The translations under genes were made by a program, and so were the position numbers. The notes below the pieces were generated by a model. The model was not told the origin of the DNA, searched no databases, and worked only from the letters and a program-made list of their open reading frames with translations. DNA of 64,000 bases from NCBI RefSeq assembly GCF_014649535.1, contig NZ_BMTF01000017.1, positions 66,144 through 130,143 on the forward strand. Reading direction: 5' to 3'. This stretch comes from Streptomyces gelaticus. GTDB taxonomy: Bacteria; Actinomycetota; Actinomycetes; Streptomycetales; Streptomycetaceae. Below, in pieces: positions 8,278 to 15,413 of the stretch (its first letter is position 1; each line of letters starts with the position of its first letter).

Positions 8278-9153
8278 ATGGCCGTCGTCACGATGCGGGA
8301 GCTGCTGGAAAGCGGCGTCCACTTCGGTCACCAGACCCGTCGCTGGAACCCGAAGATGAAGCGCTTCATCTTCACCGAGCGCAACGGCATCTACATCATC
8401 GACCTGCTCCAGTCGCTGTCGTACATCGACCGCGCCTACGAGTTCGTCAAGGAGACCGTCGCCCACGGCGGCTCCATCATGTTCGTGGGTACGAAGAAGC
8501 AGGCCCAGGAGGCCATCGCCGAGCAGGCGACGCGCGTCGGCATGCCGTACGTCAACCAGCGTTGGCTCGGTGGCATGCTCACCAACTTCTCCACCGTCTA
8601 CAAGCGCCTTCAGCGTCTGAAGGAGCTCGAGCTCATCGACTTCGAGGACGTGGCCGCCTCCGGCCTCACCAAGAAGGAGCTCCTGGTCCTCTCCCGCGAG
8701 AAGGCCAAGCTGGAGAAGACCCTCGGTGGTATCCGCGAGATGCAGAAGGTGCCGAGCGCCGTCTGGATCGTCGACACCAAGAAGGAGCACATCGCCGTCG
8801 GTGAGGCGCGCAAGCTCCACATCCCGGTCGTCGCGATCCTCGACACCAACTGCGACCCCGACGAGGTCGACTACAAGATCCCGGGCAACGACGACGCGAT
8901 CCGCTCCGTCACCCTGCTCACCCGCGTGATCGCCGACGCCGTCGCCGAGGGCCTCATCGCCCGTTCCGGTGCCGCCACCGGTGACTCGAAGCCGGGCGAG
9001 AAGGCTGTCGGCGAACCGCTCGCCGAGTGGGAGCGCGACCTGCTCGAGGGCGACAAGAAGGCCGACGCCGAGGTGCAGACCTCCGCCGAGACCGAGAAGG
9101 TTGCGGACGCCGAGGCCACCGAGGCTCCGGCCGCGGACGCCGAGCAGGCCTGA
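8278..9153 (+). CDS. rpsB: 30S ribosomal protein S2
   Basis: A 291-residue ribosomal protein uS2 of the small subunit. The conserved N-terminus MRELLESGVHFGHQTRRWNP, the central FVGTKKQAQEAI and RWLGGMLTNF motifs and the PVVAILDTNCDPD segment are all present. A 40-residue acidic, Ala/Glu-rich C-terminal tail is typical of actinobacterial S2. The start is the ATG at 8278 behind AAGGAG (8264-8269); the long upstream extension of the frame is not coding. It pairs with tsf as in nearly all bacteria, separated by a hairpin. Confidence 0.98.
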   Translation: MAVVTMRELLESGVHFGHQTRRWNPKMKRFIFTERNGIYIIDLLQSLSYIDRAYEFVKETVAHGGSIMFVGTKKQAQEAIAEQATRVGMPYVNQRWLGGMLTNFSTVYKRLQRLKELELIDFEDVAASGLTKKELLVLSREKAKLEKTLGGIREMQKVPSAVWIVDTKKEHIAVGEARKLHIPVVAILDTNCDPDEVDYKIPGNDDAIRSVTLLTRVIADAVAEGLIARSGAATGDSKPGEKAVGEPLAEWERDLLEGDKKADAEVQTSAETEKVADAEATEAPAADAEQA

Positions 9154-9172
9154 CACCCGTCACGGCTGAATG

Positions 9173-9210
9173 ACGGCGGGGGTCGGTGCCACAAGCGCCG
9201 CCCCCGCCGT
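9173..9210 (+). terminator. Hairpin between rpsB and tsf
   Basis: Arms ACGGCGGGGG (9173-9182) and CCCCCGCCGT (9201-9210) form a perfect 10-bp stem around an 18-base loop. No long T-tract follows, so it probably acts as an attenuator or RNA-stability element setting the rpsB:tsf ratio. Confidence 0.6.
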
Positions 9211-9253
9211 TCACCCGTAGATCTTTCAGACTTCGAGAGAGAAACACAGACTC

Positions 9254-10090
9254 ATGGCGAACTACACCGCCGCTGACGTCAAGAAGCTCCGCGAGCTGAC
9301 CGGCGCCGGCATGATGGACTGCAAGAAGGCGCTCGACGAGGCCGACGGCAACGTCGACAAGGCCGTCGAGGCGCTCCGTATCAAGGGCCAGAAGGGCGTC
9401 GCCAAGCGCGAGGGCCGTTCTGCCGAGAACGGTGCCGTCGTCTCCCTCGTCTCCGAGGACCAGACGTCCGGTGTTCTGCTGGAGCTGAAGTGCGAGACGG
9501 ACTTCGTCGCCAAGGGCGAGAAGTTCCAGAACGTCGCGAACACCCTCGCCGCGCACGTCGCCGCCACCTCCCCGGCTGACATCCAGGCGCTGCTCGCCTC
9601 CGAGATCGAGGCCGGCAAGACCGTCCAGGCGTACGTCGACGAGGCCAACGCCAACCTCGGCGAGAAGATCGTCCTGGACCGCTTCGCGCAGTTCACCGGC
9701 GCGTACGTCTCCGTGTACATGCACCGCACCATGCCCGACCTGCCGCCGCAGATCGGTGTCCTGGTCGAGCTGGACAAGGCCGACGCCGAGCTGGCCAAGG
9801 GCATTGCGCAGCACATCGCCGCGTTCGCCCCGAAGTACCTGTCCCGCGAGGACGTCCCGGCCGAGGTCGTCGAGGCCGAGCGCCGCGTCGCCGAGGAGAC
9901 CACGCGCGCCGAGGGCAAGCCCGAGGCCGCGCTCCCGAAGATCGTCGAGGGTCGCGTCAACGGCTTCTTCAAGGAGGCCACCCTCCTCGGCCAGCCGTAC
10001 GCGCTGGACAACAAGAAGTCCGTTCAGAAGGTCCTGGACGAGGCCGGTGTCACCCTGAAGCGCTTCACGCGCATCAAGGTCGGCATCTGA
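9254..10090 (+). CDS. tsf: Elongation factor Ts
   Basis: A 278-residue EF-Ts, the guanine nucleotide exchange factor for EF-Tu. The N-terminal UBA-like motif (VKKLRELTGAGMMDCKKAL) and the hallmark ETDFVAKGEKF sequence of the core are intact. The C-terminal subdomain is present (FFKEATLLGQPY). ATG at 9254 follows a GAGAGAAA ribosome site. It lies 100 bases after rpsB, probably co-transcribed through the intervening hairpin. Confidence 0.98.
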   Translation: MANYTAADVKKLRELTGAGMMDCKKALDEADGNVDKAVEALRIKGQKGVAKREGRSAENGAVVSLVSEDQTSGVLLELKCETDFVAKGEKFQNVANTLAAHVAATSPADIQALLASEIEAGKTVQAYVDEANANLGEKIVLDRFAQFTGAYVSVYMHRTMPDLPPQIGVLVELDKADAELAKGIAQHIAAFAPKYLSREDVPAEVVEAERRVAEETTRAEGKPEAALPKIVEGRVNGFFKEATLLGQPYALDNKKSVQKVLDEAGVTLKRFTRIKVGI

Positions 10091-10171
10091 GTCCGTCCGC
10101 GAACAACGGTGGACCCCTATAGGGTCTAGTGCAGTCGTCGGCCGCACTCACGCCGTACGACCGCAGATCTG

Positions 10172-10228
10172 ACGAGGAGGCCATTGCCGCTGAGGGACAC
10201 CAGACCCACCGGCAATGGTCTTCTTCGT
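10172..10228 (+). promoter_or_regulatory. Long leader hairpin upstream of pyrH
   Basis: Arms at 10172-10189 (core CCATTGCCG) and 10210-10228 (core CGGCAATGG) pair over about 18 bp, with one bulged base and two G-U pairs, around a 20-base loop. It ends about 10 bases before the pyrH ribosome site. A second small stem GGAG/CTCC covers part of that site (10240-10249). The arrangement suggests post-transcriptional control of UMP kinase. Confidence 0.5.
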
Positions 10229-10249
10229 ATGTGCACGAGGAGAATCTCC

Positions 10250-11026
10250 ATGAACAAGGGCGCGGACGCCGCAAAAGGTGACCACAAGCGCGACGACGGC
10301 AAGGTGGCCGGACGCTTCATGCTGAAGCTGTCCGGAGAGGCGTTCGCCGGCGGCGGGGGTCTCGGTGTCGACCCCGACGTCGTACACGCCATCGCCCGCG
10401 AAATCGCGGCGGTCGTCCGCGACGGCGCGGAAATCGCGGTCGTCATCGGTGGCGGCAACTTCTTCCGCGGCGCCGAGCTCCAGCAGCGCGGTATGGACCG
10501 GGCCCGGTCCGACTACATGGGCATGCTCGGCACGGTCATGAACTGCCTGGCGCTCCAGGACTTCCTGGAGAAGGAGGGCATCGACTCCCGCGTCCAGACC
10601 GCCATCACCATGGGGCAGGTCGCGGAGCCGTACATCCCGCTGCGCGCCGTACGCCACCTGGAGAAGGGGCGCGTCGTCATCTTCGGCGCCGGCATGGGGA
10701 TGCCGTACTTCTCCACCGACACCACTGCCGCCCAGCGCGCCCTGGAGATCGACGCAGAGGCTCTTCTGATGGGCAAGAACGGGGTGGACGGGGTCTACGA
10801 CTCCGACCCGAAGAGCAACCCCGACGCGGTGAAGTTCGACGCGCTCGAGTACAGCGAGGTTCTCGCCCGCGACCTCAAGGTCGCCGACGCCACCGCCATC
10901 ACGCTCTGCCGCGACAACGACCTGCCGATCCTCGTCTTCGAGCTGACTGCAACGGGCAATATCGCCCGCGCGGTCAAGGGTGAGAAGATCGGCACGCTCG
11001 TGAGTGACCGGAGCACCCGGGTCTGA
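10250..11026 (+). CDS. pyrH: UMP kinase
   Basis: A 258-residue bacterial UMP kinase (amino-acid-kinase fold) that phosphorylates UMP to UDP as a hexamer regulated by GTP and UTP. The conserved segments RFMLKLSGEAFAG, VVIGGGNFFRG, DYMGMLGTVMNCLAL, FGAGMGMPYFSTDTTA and GVDGVYDSDPK are present. I use the ATG at 10250 after GAGGAGAA, not the TTG at 10184, which lies in the leader hairpin. It sits in the universal rpsB-tsf-pyrH-frr order. Two hairpins follow its stop. Confidence 0.97.
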   Translation: MNKGADAAKGDHKRDDGKVAGRFMLKLSGEAFAGGGGLGVDPDVVHAIAREIAAVVRDGAEIAVVIGGGNFFRGAELQQRGMDRARSDYMGMLGTVMNCLALQDFLEKEGIDSRVQTAITMGQVAEPYIPLRAVRHLEKGRVVIFGAGMGMPYFSTDTTAAQRALEIDAEALLMGKNGVDGVYDSDPKSNPDAVKFDALEYSEVLARDLKVADATAITLCRDNDLPILVFELTATGNIARAVKGEKIGTLVSDRSTRV

Positions 11027-11034
11027 GGACCGGG

Positions 11035-11093
11035 GGACCTTCCCGGAGCACCACGGGAAGGTCCGGGCCCCCGGGGAAACAACAACCCCCGGG
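11035..11093 (+). terminator. Tandem hairpins after pyrH
   Basis: First stem: 11 bp, GGACCTTCCCG (11035-11045) with CGGGAAGGTCC (11054-11064), loop of 8. Second stem: 7 bp, CCCGGGG (11070-11076) with CCCCGGG (11087-11093), loop AAACAACAAC. Two adjacent stems just after the pyrH stop suggest termination or processing before frr. Confidence 0.65.
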
Positions 11094-11211
11094 ACCGGCC
11101 CCGAAGGATGGACAACGGCCTGCCGGTCGGACACCGTGCAGGTGAGGACGCGACGCAGGATCCGCCGGGCCCGGGCACGACGGGCCCACACAAGACACGC
11201 AGGAGCACGTG

Positions 11212-11769
11212 GTGATCGAAGAAACCCTCCTCGAGGCCGAGGAGAAGATGGAGAAGGCCGTCGTCGTCGCGAAAGAGGACTTCGCCGCGATCCGTACCGG
11301 CCGTGCGCACCCCGCGATGTTCAACAAGATCGTCGCCGACTACTACGGCGCGCTGACGCCGATCAACCAGCTCGCCTCGTTCTCGGTGCCCGAGCCGCGC
11401 ATGGCCGTCGTGACACCGTTCGACAAGAGCGCGCTGCGCAACATCGAGCAGGCGATCCGCGACTCGGACCTCGGCGTCAACCCGAGCAACGACGGCAACA
11501 TCATCCGGGTGACCTTCCCGGAGCTCACCGAGGAGCGCCGCCGCGACTACATCAAGGTCGCCAGGGGCAAGGCCGAGGACTCCAAGATCTCCATCCGCGC
11601 GGTGCGCCGCAAGGCCAAGGAGACCCTCGACAAGCTGGTCAAGGACAAGGAGTCGGGCGAGGACGACGTGCGTCGCGCCGAGAAGGAGCTCGACGACACC
11701 ACCGCGAAGTACGTCGCGCAGGTCGACGAGCTGCTCAAGCACAAGGAAGCCGAGCTGCTCGAAGTCTGA
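11212..11769 (+). CDS. frr: Ribosome recycling factor
   Basis: A 185-residue RRF, which splits post-termination ribosomes with EF-G. The N-terminus IEETLLEAEEKMEKAV, the FAAIRTGRAHPAMF motif and the C-terminal helices with RRKAKETLDKLVKDK match the family end to end at its usual length. Two adjacent GTG codons (11209, 11212) are possible. AGGAG at 11201-11205 gives a 6-base spacer only to the second, so I choose 11212. The stop overlaps the cdsA start. Confidence 0.97.
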   Translation: MIEETLLEAEEKMEKAVVVAKEDFAAIRTGRAHPAMFNKIVADYYGALTPINQLASFSVPEPRMAVVTPFDKSALRNIEQAIRDSDLGVNPSNDGNIIRVTFPELTEERRRDYIKVARGKAEDSKISIRAVRRKAKETLDKLVKDKESGEDDVRRAEKELDDTTAKYVAQVDELLKHKEAELLEV

Positions 11770-12854
11770 TGAACGACTCTTCCTGGGGCGCCCCGCAGGG
11801 AGCCGGCCACTGGGGTGCGCCCGAGATGCGGGCTGCCCCGGCGGGTCCTGCTTACGATGTGCATGACGCCCAGCAGACTCGGCCCATGCCCATCGTGCCG
11901 GACGTTCCCGACGCAGGTAGAGACGCTGACGACCGTGATGACCGGGGCCAGGGGGCCGGACGCCTGAGCGGCGGCCCTCTGTTCCGTGACGAGAAGCCGC
12001 AGGAGCCCATGTCCACCGCGCCACCGCCCCCGCAGAAGAAACGTGCGGGCCGTGACCTGCGAGCCGCCATAGGGGTCGGTGTGGGGCTGGGCGCCGTGAT
12101 CGTCGCCTCGCTGTTCATCGTCAAGGCCGTCTTCGTCGGTGTGATCGCCGTCGCCGTCGTCGTGGGCCTGTGGGAGCTGACTTCCCGGCTCCAGGAGCGC
12201 AAGGGCATCAAGGCGCCGCTCGTCCCGCTGGCGGTGGGCGGCGCGGCGATGGTGGTCGCCGGCTACGCACAGGGTGCCGAGGGCGCCTGGGTGGCGATGG
12301 CGCTGACCGCGCTGGCGGTGCTCGTCTGGCGGATGACCGAGCCGCCCGAGGATTACCTCAAGGACGTCACGGCCGGTGTGTTCGCGGCGTTCTACGTACC
12401 GTTCCTCGCCACGTTCGTCGCCATGCTCCTGACCGCCGACGACGGGCCGCAGCGGGTGCTCACCTTCCTGCTGCTGACGGTGGTCAGCGACACGGGTGCG
12501 TACGCCGTCGGCTGGCGCTTCGGGAAGCACAAGCTCGCGCCGCGCATCAGCCCCGGAAAGACCCGGGAGGGCCTGTTCGGGGCCATCGCCTTCGCGATGG
12601 TGGCCGGTGCGCTGTGCATGCAGTTCCTGATCGACGGCGGCTCCTGGTGGCAGGGGCTGCTGCTCGGGCTCGCGGTCGCGGCCAGCGCCACTCTCGGCGA
12701 CCTCGGCGAGTCGATGATCAAGCGGGACCTCGGCATCAAGGACATGGGCACGCTGCTGCCGGGCCACGGCGGCATCATGGACCGGCTCGACTCGCTGCTG
12801 CCGACCGCCCCGGTGGTCTGGCTGCTGATGGTGCTGTTCGTCGGATCCGGCTGA
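11769..12854 (+). CDS. cdsA: Phosphatidate cytidylyltransferase
   Basis: A 361-residue CDP-diacylglycerol synthase, which makes the CDP-DAG precursor of all membrane phospholipids. A hydrophilic, proline-rich N-terminal 90-100 residues precedes about eight membrane helices. The CDP-DAG synthase signature is complete near the C-terminus: SMIKRDLGIKDMGTLLPGHG followed by GIMDRLDS. The SDTGAYAVGWRFGKHKLAP loop is also conserved. ATG at 11769 overlaps the frr stop by one base, so the two are coupled. The long cytosolic N-terminal tail is usual in actinomycetes. Confidence 0.95.
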   Translation: MNDSSWGAPQGAGHWGAPEMRAAPAGPAYDVHDAQQTRPMPIVPDVPDAGRDADDRDDRGQGAGRLSGGPLFRDEKPQEPMSTAPPPPQKKRAGRDLRAAIGVGVGLGAVIVASLFIVKAVFVGVIAVAVVVGLWELTSRLQERKGIKAPLVPLAVGGAAMVVAGYAQGAEGAWVAMALTALAVLVWRMTEPPEDYLKDVTAGVFAAFYVPFLATFVAMLLTADDGPQRVLTFLLLTVVSDTGAYAVGWRFGKHKLAPRISPGKTREGLFGAIAFAMVAGALCMQFLIDGGSWWQGLLLGLAVAASATLGDLGESMIKRDLGIKDMGTLLPGHGGIMDRLDSLLPTAPVVWLLMVLFVGSG

Positions 12855-12882
12855 GAGCACGTCGCTGACCTGGGATTTTACG

Positions 12883-12921
12883 AGTGAGGGCCCGCTGTCC
12901 ACAGGACGGCGGGCCCTCACT
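12883..12921 (+). terminator. Strong intrinsic-type terminator after cdsA
   Basis: Arms AGTGAGGGCCCGC (12883-12895) and GCGGGCCCTCACT (12909-12921) pair perfectly. The stem continues through a G-U pair and GTCC/GGAC to a 3-base ACA loop, giving about 18 bp. It ends 26 bases before rlmN. Confidence 0.85.
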
Positions 12922-12947
12922 GTTCCGTCTGCGACACTGGATGGACC

Positions 12948-14054
12948 ATGCCTAAGCCCGGAGAACTCACTTTCGTCGCGCCCCGCGGAGCCAAGAAGCC
13001 GCCGCGGCATCTCGCCGACCTCACGCCCGCCGAGCGCAAGGAAGCCGTCGCCGCGATCGGCGAGAAGCCGTTCCGCGCCCAGCAGCTCTCGCAGCACTAC
13101 TTCGCGCGGTACGCGCACGACCCGGCCGAGTGGACCAACATCCCGGCCGCGTCGCGGGACAAGCTCGCCGAGGCGATGTTCCCCGACCTGATGTCGGTGG
13201 TCCGCCACATCAGCTGCGACAACGACACCACCCGCAAGACGCTCTGGAAGCTGCACGACGGGACGCTCGTCGAGTCCGTCCTGATGCGCTACCCGGAGCG
13301 GGTGACGATGTGCATCTCCTCGCAGGCGGGCTGCGGGATGAACTGCCCGTTCTGCGCGACGGGGCAGGCCGGTCTCGACCGCAATCTGTCGACCGCCGAG
13401 ATCGTCCACCAGATCGTGGACGGGATGCGGGCGCTGCGCGACGGCGAGGTCCCCGGAGGCCCTGCGCGGCTCTCCAACATCGTCTTCATGGGCATGGGCG
13501 AGCCGCTCGCCAACTACAACCGGGTGGTCGGTGCGATCCGCCGGCTGACCGACCCCGAGCCGGACGGGCTGGGGCTCTCGCAGCGTGGGATCACCGTCTC
13601 CACGGTGGGTCTGGTGCCCGCGATGCTCCGCTTCGCGGACGAGGGCTTCAAGTGCCGTCTCGCCGTCTCGCTGCACGCGCCGGACGACGAGCTGCGCGAC
13701 ACCCTCGTTCCCGTGAACACGCGCTGGAAGGTGGGCGAGGTGCTGGACGCGGCGTGGGAGTACGCCGAGAAGTCCGGCCGCCGCATCTCCATCGAGTACG
13801 CGCTGATCCGTGACATCAACGACCAGGCGTGGCGTGGTGACCGGCTCGGCCGGCTCCTCAAGGGCAAGCGGGTGCATGTCAACCTGATCCCGCTGAACCC
13901 CACGCCCGGTTCCAAGTGGACCGCCTCGCGGCCCGAGGACGAGAAGGCGTTCGTCGAGGCGATCGCGGCCCACGGGGTGCCGGTGACCGTGCGCGACACC
14001 CGCGGCCAGGAGATCGACGGAGCCTGCGGACAGCTGGCGGCGGCCGAGCGCTGA
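12948..14054 (+). CDS. rlmN: 23S rRNA (adenine2503-C2)/tRNA (adenine37-C2) methyltransferase RlmN
   Basis: A 368-residue radical-SAM enzyme that methylates C2 of A2503 in 23S rRNA and A37 in some tRNAs. The Fe-S cluster motif C-x3-C-x2-C reads CGMNCPFC. Nearby are VLMRYPERVTMCISSQAGCG and the SAM-binding FMGMGEPLANY, with the resolving cysteine in the C-terminal IDGACGQL. Length and motif order match the family. ATG at 12948 directly follows the cdsA terminator, so it is probably transcribed from its own promoter in that short gap or by read-through. Confidence 0.96.
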   Translation: MPKPGELTFVAPRGAKKPPRHLADLTPAERKEAVAAIGEKPFRAQQLSQHYFARYAHDPAEWTNIPAASRDKLAEAMFPDLMSVVRHISCDNDTTRKTLWKLHDGTLVESVLMRYPERVTMCISSQAGCGMNCPFCATGQAGLDRNLSTAEIVHQIVDGMRALRDGEVPGGPARLSNIVFMGMGEPLANYNRVVGAIRRLTDPEPDGLGLSQRGITVSTVGLVPAMLRFADEGFKCRLAVSLHAPDDELRDTLVPVNTRWKVGEVLDAAWEYAEKSGRRISIEYALIRDINDQAWRGDRLGRLLKGKRVHVNLIPLNPTPGSKWTASRPEDEKAFVEAIAAHGVPVTVRDTRGQEIDGACGQLAAAER

Positions 14055-14114
14055 GGCCGCTCCCGGCCGGGACCGGGGGCCCGTGTAGCCTGGGCCCGAA
14101 TTCAACTTCATATT

Positions 14115-14214
14115 CCGACAGGGGAGCGCCACAGCGCTGAGAGTGCGGCACCGAGGACAGGTCGTCCGCAGACCCTCTGAACCTCGCCCGGGTCATTCCG
14201 GGTAGGAAGTTCGG
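14115..14214 (+). promoter_or_regulatory. TPP riboswitch (THI element)
   Basis: The thiamine pyrophosphate aptamer is recognised by its conserved blocks: AGGGGAGCGCC (14120-14130), GCTGAGAGTGCGG (14135-14147), GACCCTCTGAACCT (14171-14184) and GGGTAGGAAG (14200-14209). A short P1 can form between CCGA (14115-14118) and TCGG (14211-14214). It precedes a thiamine-type ABC transporter, consistent with repression when TPP is abundant. Confidence 0.95.
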
Positions 14215-14234
14215 TCATCAACTCATGCTGTTGC

Positions 14235-14262
14235 GCCCTGCCCGCTTCTCCGCGGGCGGGGC
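14235..14262 (+). terminator. GC-rich hairpin in the thiamine leader
   Basis: GCCCTGCCCGC (14235-14245) pairs with GCGGGCGGGGC (14252-14262), 11 bp with one G-U pair and a 6-base loop. It lies between aptamer and gene. It has no T-tract, so it may be a structural spacer or a weak conditional terminator. Confidence 0.5.
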
Positions 14263-14269
14263 CGCGTCT

Positions 14270-14292
14270 CTTCCTGGCCAAAACCCAGGAGG
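14270..14292 (+). promoter_or_regulatory. RBS-sequestering hairpin of the thiamine leader
   Basis: CTTCCTGG (14270-14277) pairs with CCAGGAGG (14285-14292; one G-U), burying the entire AGGAGG ribosome site of the lipoprotein gene in an 8-bp stem with a 7-base loop. The same CTTCCT can instead pair with the conserved aptamer segment AGGAAG (14204-14209). Confidence 0.55.
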
Positions 14293-14300
14293 AATCCACA

Positions 14301-15413
14301 ATGAGCACCACGCGCAGGACCAGGCAGCTCGCGGCGTCGGCCGCCGCCGCCGCGCTCGGCGTCACTGCACTCGCCGGGTGCGGGAGTTCCGACGACTCGG
14401 CCTCCGGTTCCGGCGGCACGAAGGGGTCGGGGTCCAAGACCGTGACCCTCGTCAGCCACGACTCCTTCAACGCATCCAAGGACGTACTGAAGGAGTTCAC
14501 CAAGGAAACCGGCTACACCGTCAAGGTGCTGAAGAGCGGCGACGCGGGTGTCGCGCTCAACCAGGAGATCCTGACCAAGGGCTCCCCGCGCGGCGACGTG
14601 TTCTTCGGTGTCGACAACACGCTGCTCTCCCGCGCCCTCGACAGCGGGCTCTTCACCCCGTACGAGGCCAAGGGCATCGACCGGGTCGCGGCAGACACCC
14701 GGCTCGACGCCGGCCGGTACCGGGTCACCCCGATCGACACCGGCGACATCTGCGTCAACTACGACAAGAAGTACTTCGCCGACAGGAAGCTCGCACCGCC
14801 GCGGTCCTTCGACGACTTGGCGAAGCCCGCGTACAAGGACCTCCTCGTCACCGAGAACGCCGGCACCTCCTCGCCCGGCCTCGGCTTCCTTCTCGGCACC
14901 GTCGCCGCCTACGGTGAGAAGGGCTACCAGGACTACTGGAAGAAGCTGGAGAACAACGGCGTCAAGGTCGTCGACGGCTGGGAGCAGGCGTACAACGAGG
15001 AGTTCTCCGGCTCCGCGGGCGGCAAGAAGGCCAAGGCCGACCGGCCGCTCGTCGTCTCGTACGCCTCCAGCCCGCCCGTCGAGGTGCTGTACGCGAAGCC
15101 GCAGCCGGCCGAGGCGCCGACCGGTGTCGCCACCGGGACCTGCTTCCGCCAGACCGAGTTCGCGGGGCTGCTGAAGGGCGCGAAGAACGAGGCGGGCGGC
15201 AAGGCTCTGCTGGACTTCCTGATCAGCAAGAAGTTCCAGGAGGACATGCCGCTCAACATGTTCGTGAACCCGGTCGTCAAGGACGCGGAACTGCCGGAGC
15301 TCTTCACGAAGTTCGGCGCGACGGTGGACAGGCCGGCGACCGTGGCCCCGGACCTGATCGCCAAGAACCGTGAGCAGTGGGTCCAGTCGTGGTCCTCGCT
15401 CGTAGTGAAGTAA
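14301..15413 (+). CDS. thiB: Thiamine ABC transporter substrate-binding lipoprotein
   Basis: A 370-residue extracellular solute-binding protein of the ThiB/iron(III)-binding type. The signal peptide ends in a lipobox (ALAGCG, acylated cysteine near residue 27) followed by a Ser/Gly-rich linker. The mature part starts KTVTLVSHDSFNASKDVL and includes the ThiB-like VDNTLLSRALD and DTGDICVNYDKKYF segments. Thiamine as substrate rests mainly on the TPP riboswitch upstream and on the ThiP/ThiQ-like partners downstream. ATG at 14301 follows AGGAGG. The 3' end overlaps the permease gene. Confidence 0.92.
   Translation: MSTTRRTRQLAASAAAAALGVTALAGCGSSDDSASGSGGTKGSGSKTVTLVSHDSFNASKDVLKEFTKETGYTVKVLKSGDAGVALNQEILTKGSPRGDVFFGVDNTLLSRALDSGLFTPYEAKGIDRVAADTRLDAGRYRVTPIDTGDICVNYDKKYFADRKLAPPRSFDDLAKPAYKDLLVTENAGTSSPGLGFLLGTVAAYGEKGYQDYWKKLENNGVKVVDGWEQAYNEEFSGSAGGKKAKADRPLVVSYASSPPVEVLYAKPQPAEAPTGVATGTCFRQTEFAGLLKGAKNEAGGKALLDFLISKKFQEDMPLNMFVNPVVKDAELPELFTKFGATVDRPATVAPDLIAKNREQWVQSWSSLVVK

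Noticed and set aside
10112..10126. GACCC-CTATA-GGGTC dyad as an operator or the pyrH promoter
   Set aside because: Only a 5-bp arm and no matching -35; too weak to call on its own.
11547..14132. 861-codon minus-strand frame opposite frr, cdsA and rlmN
   Set aside because: Antisense shadow of three conserved housekeeping genes.
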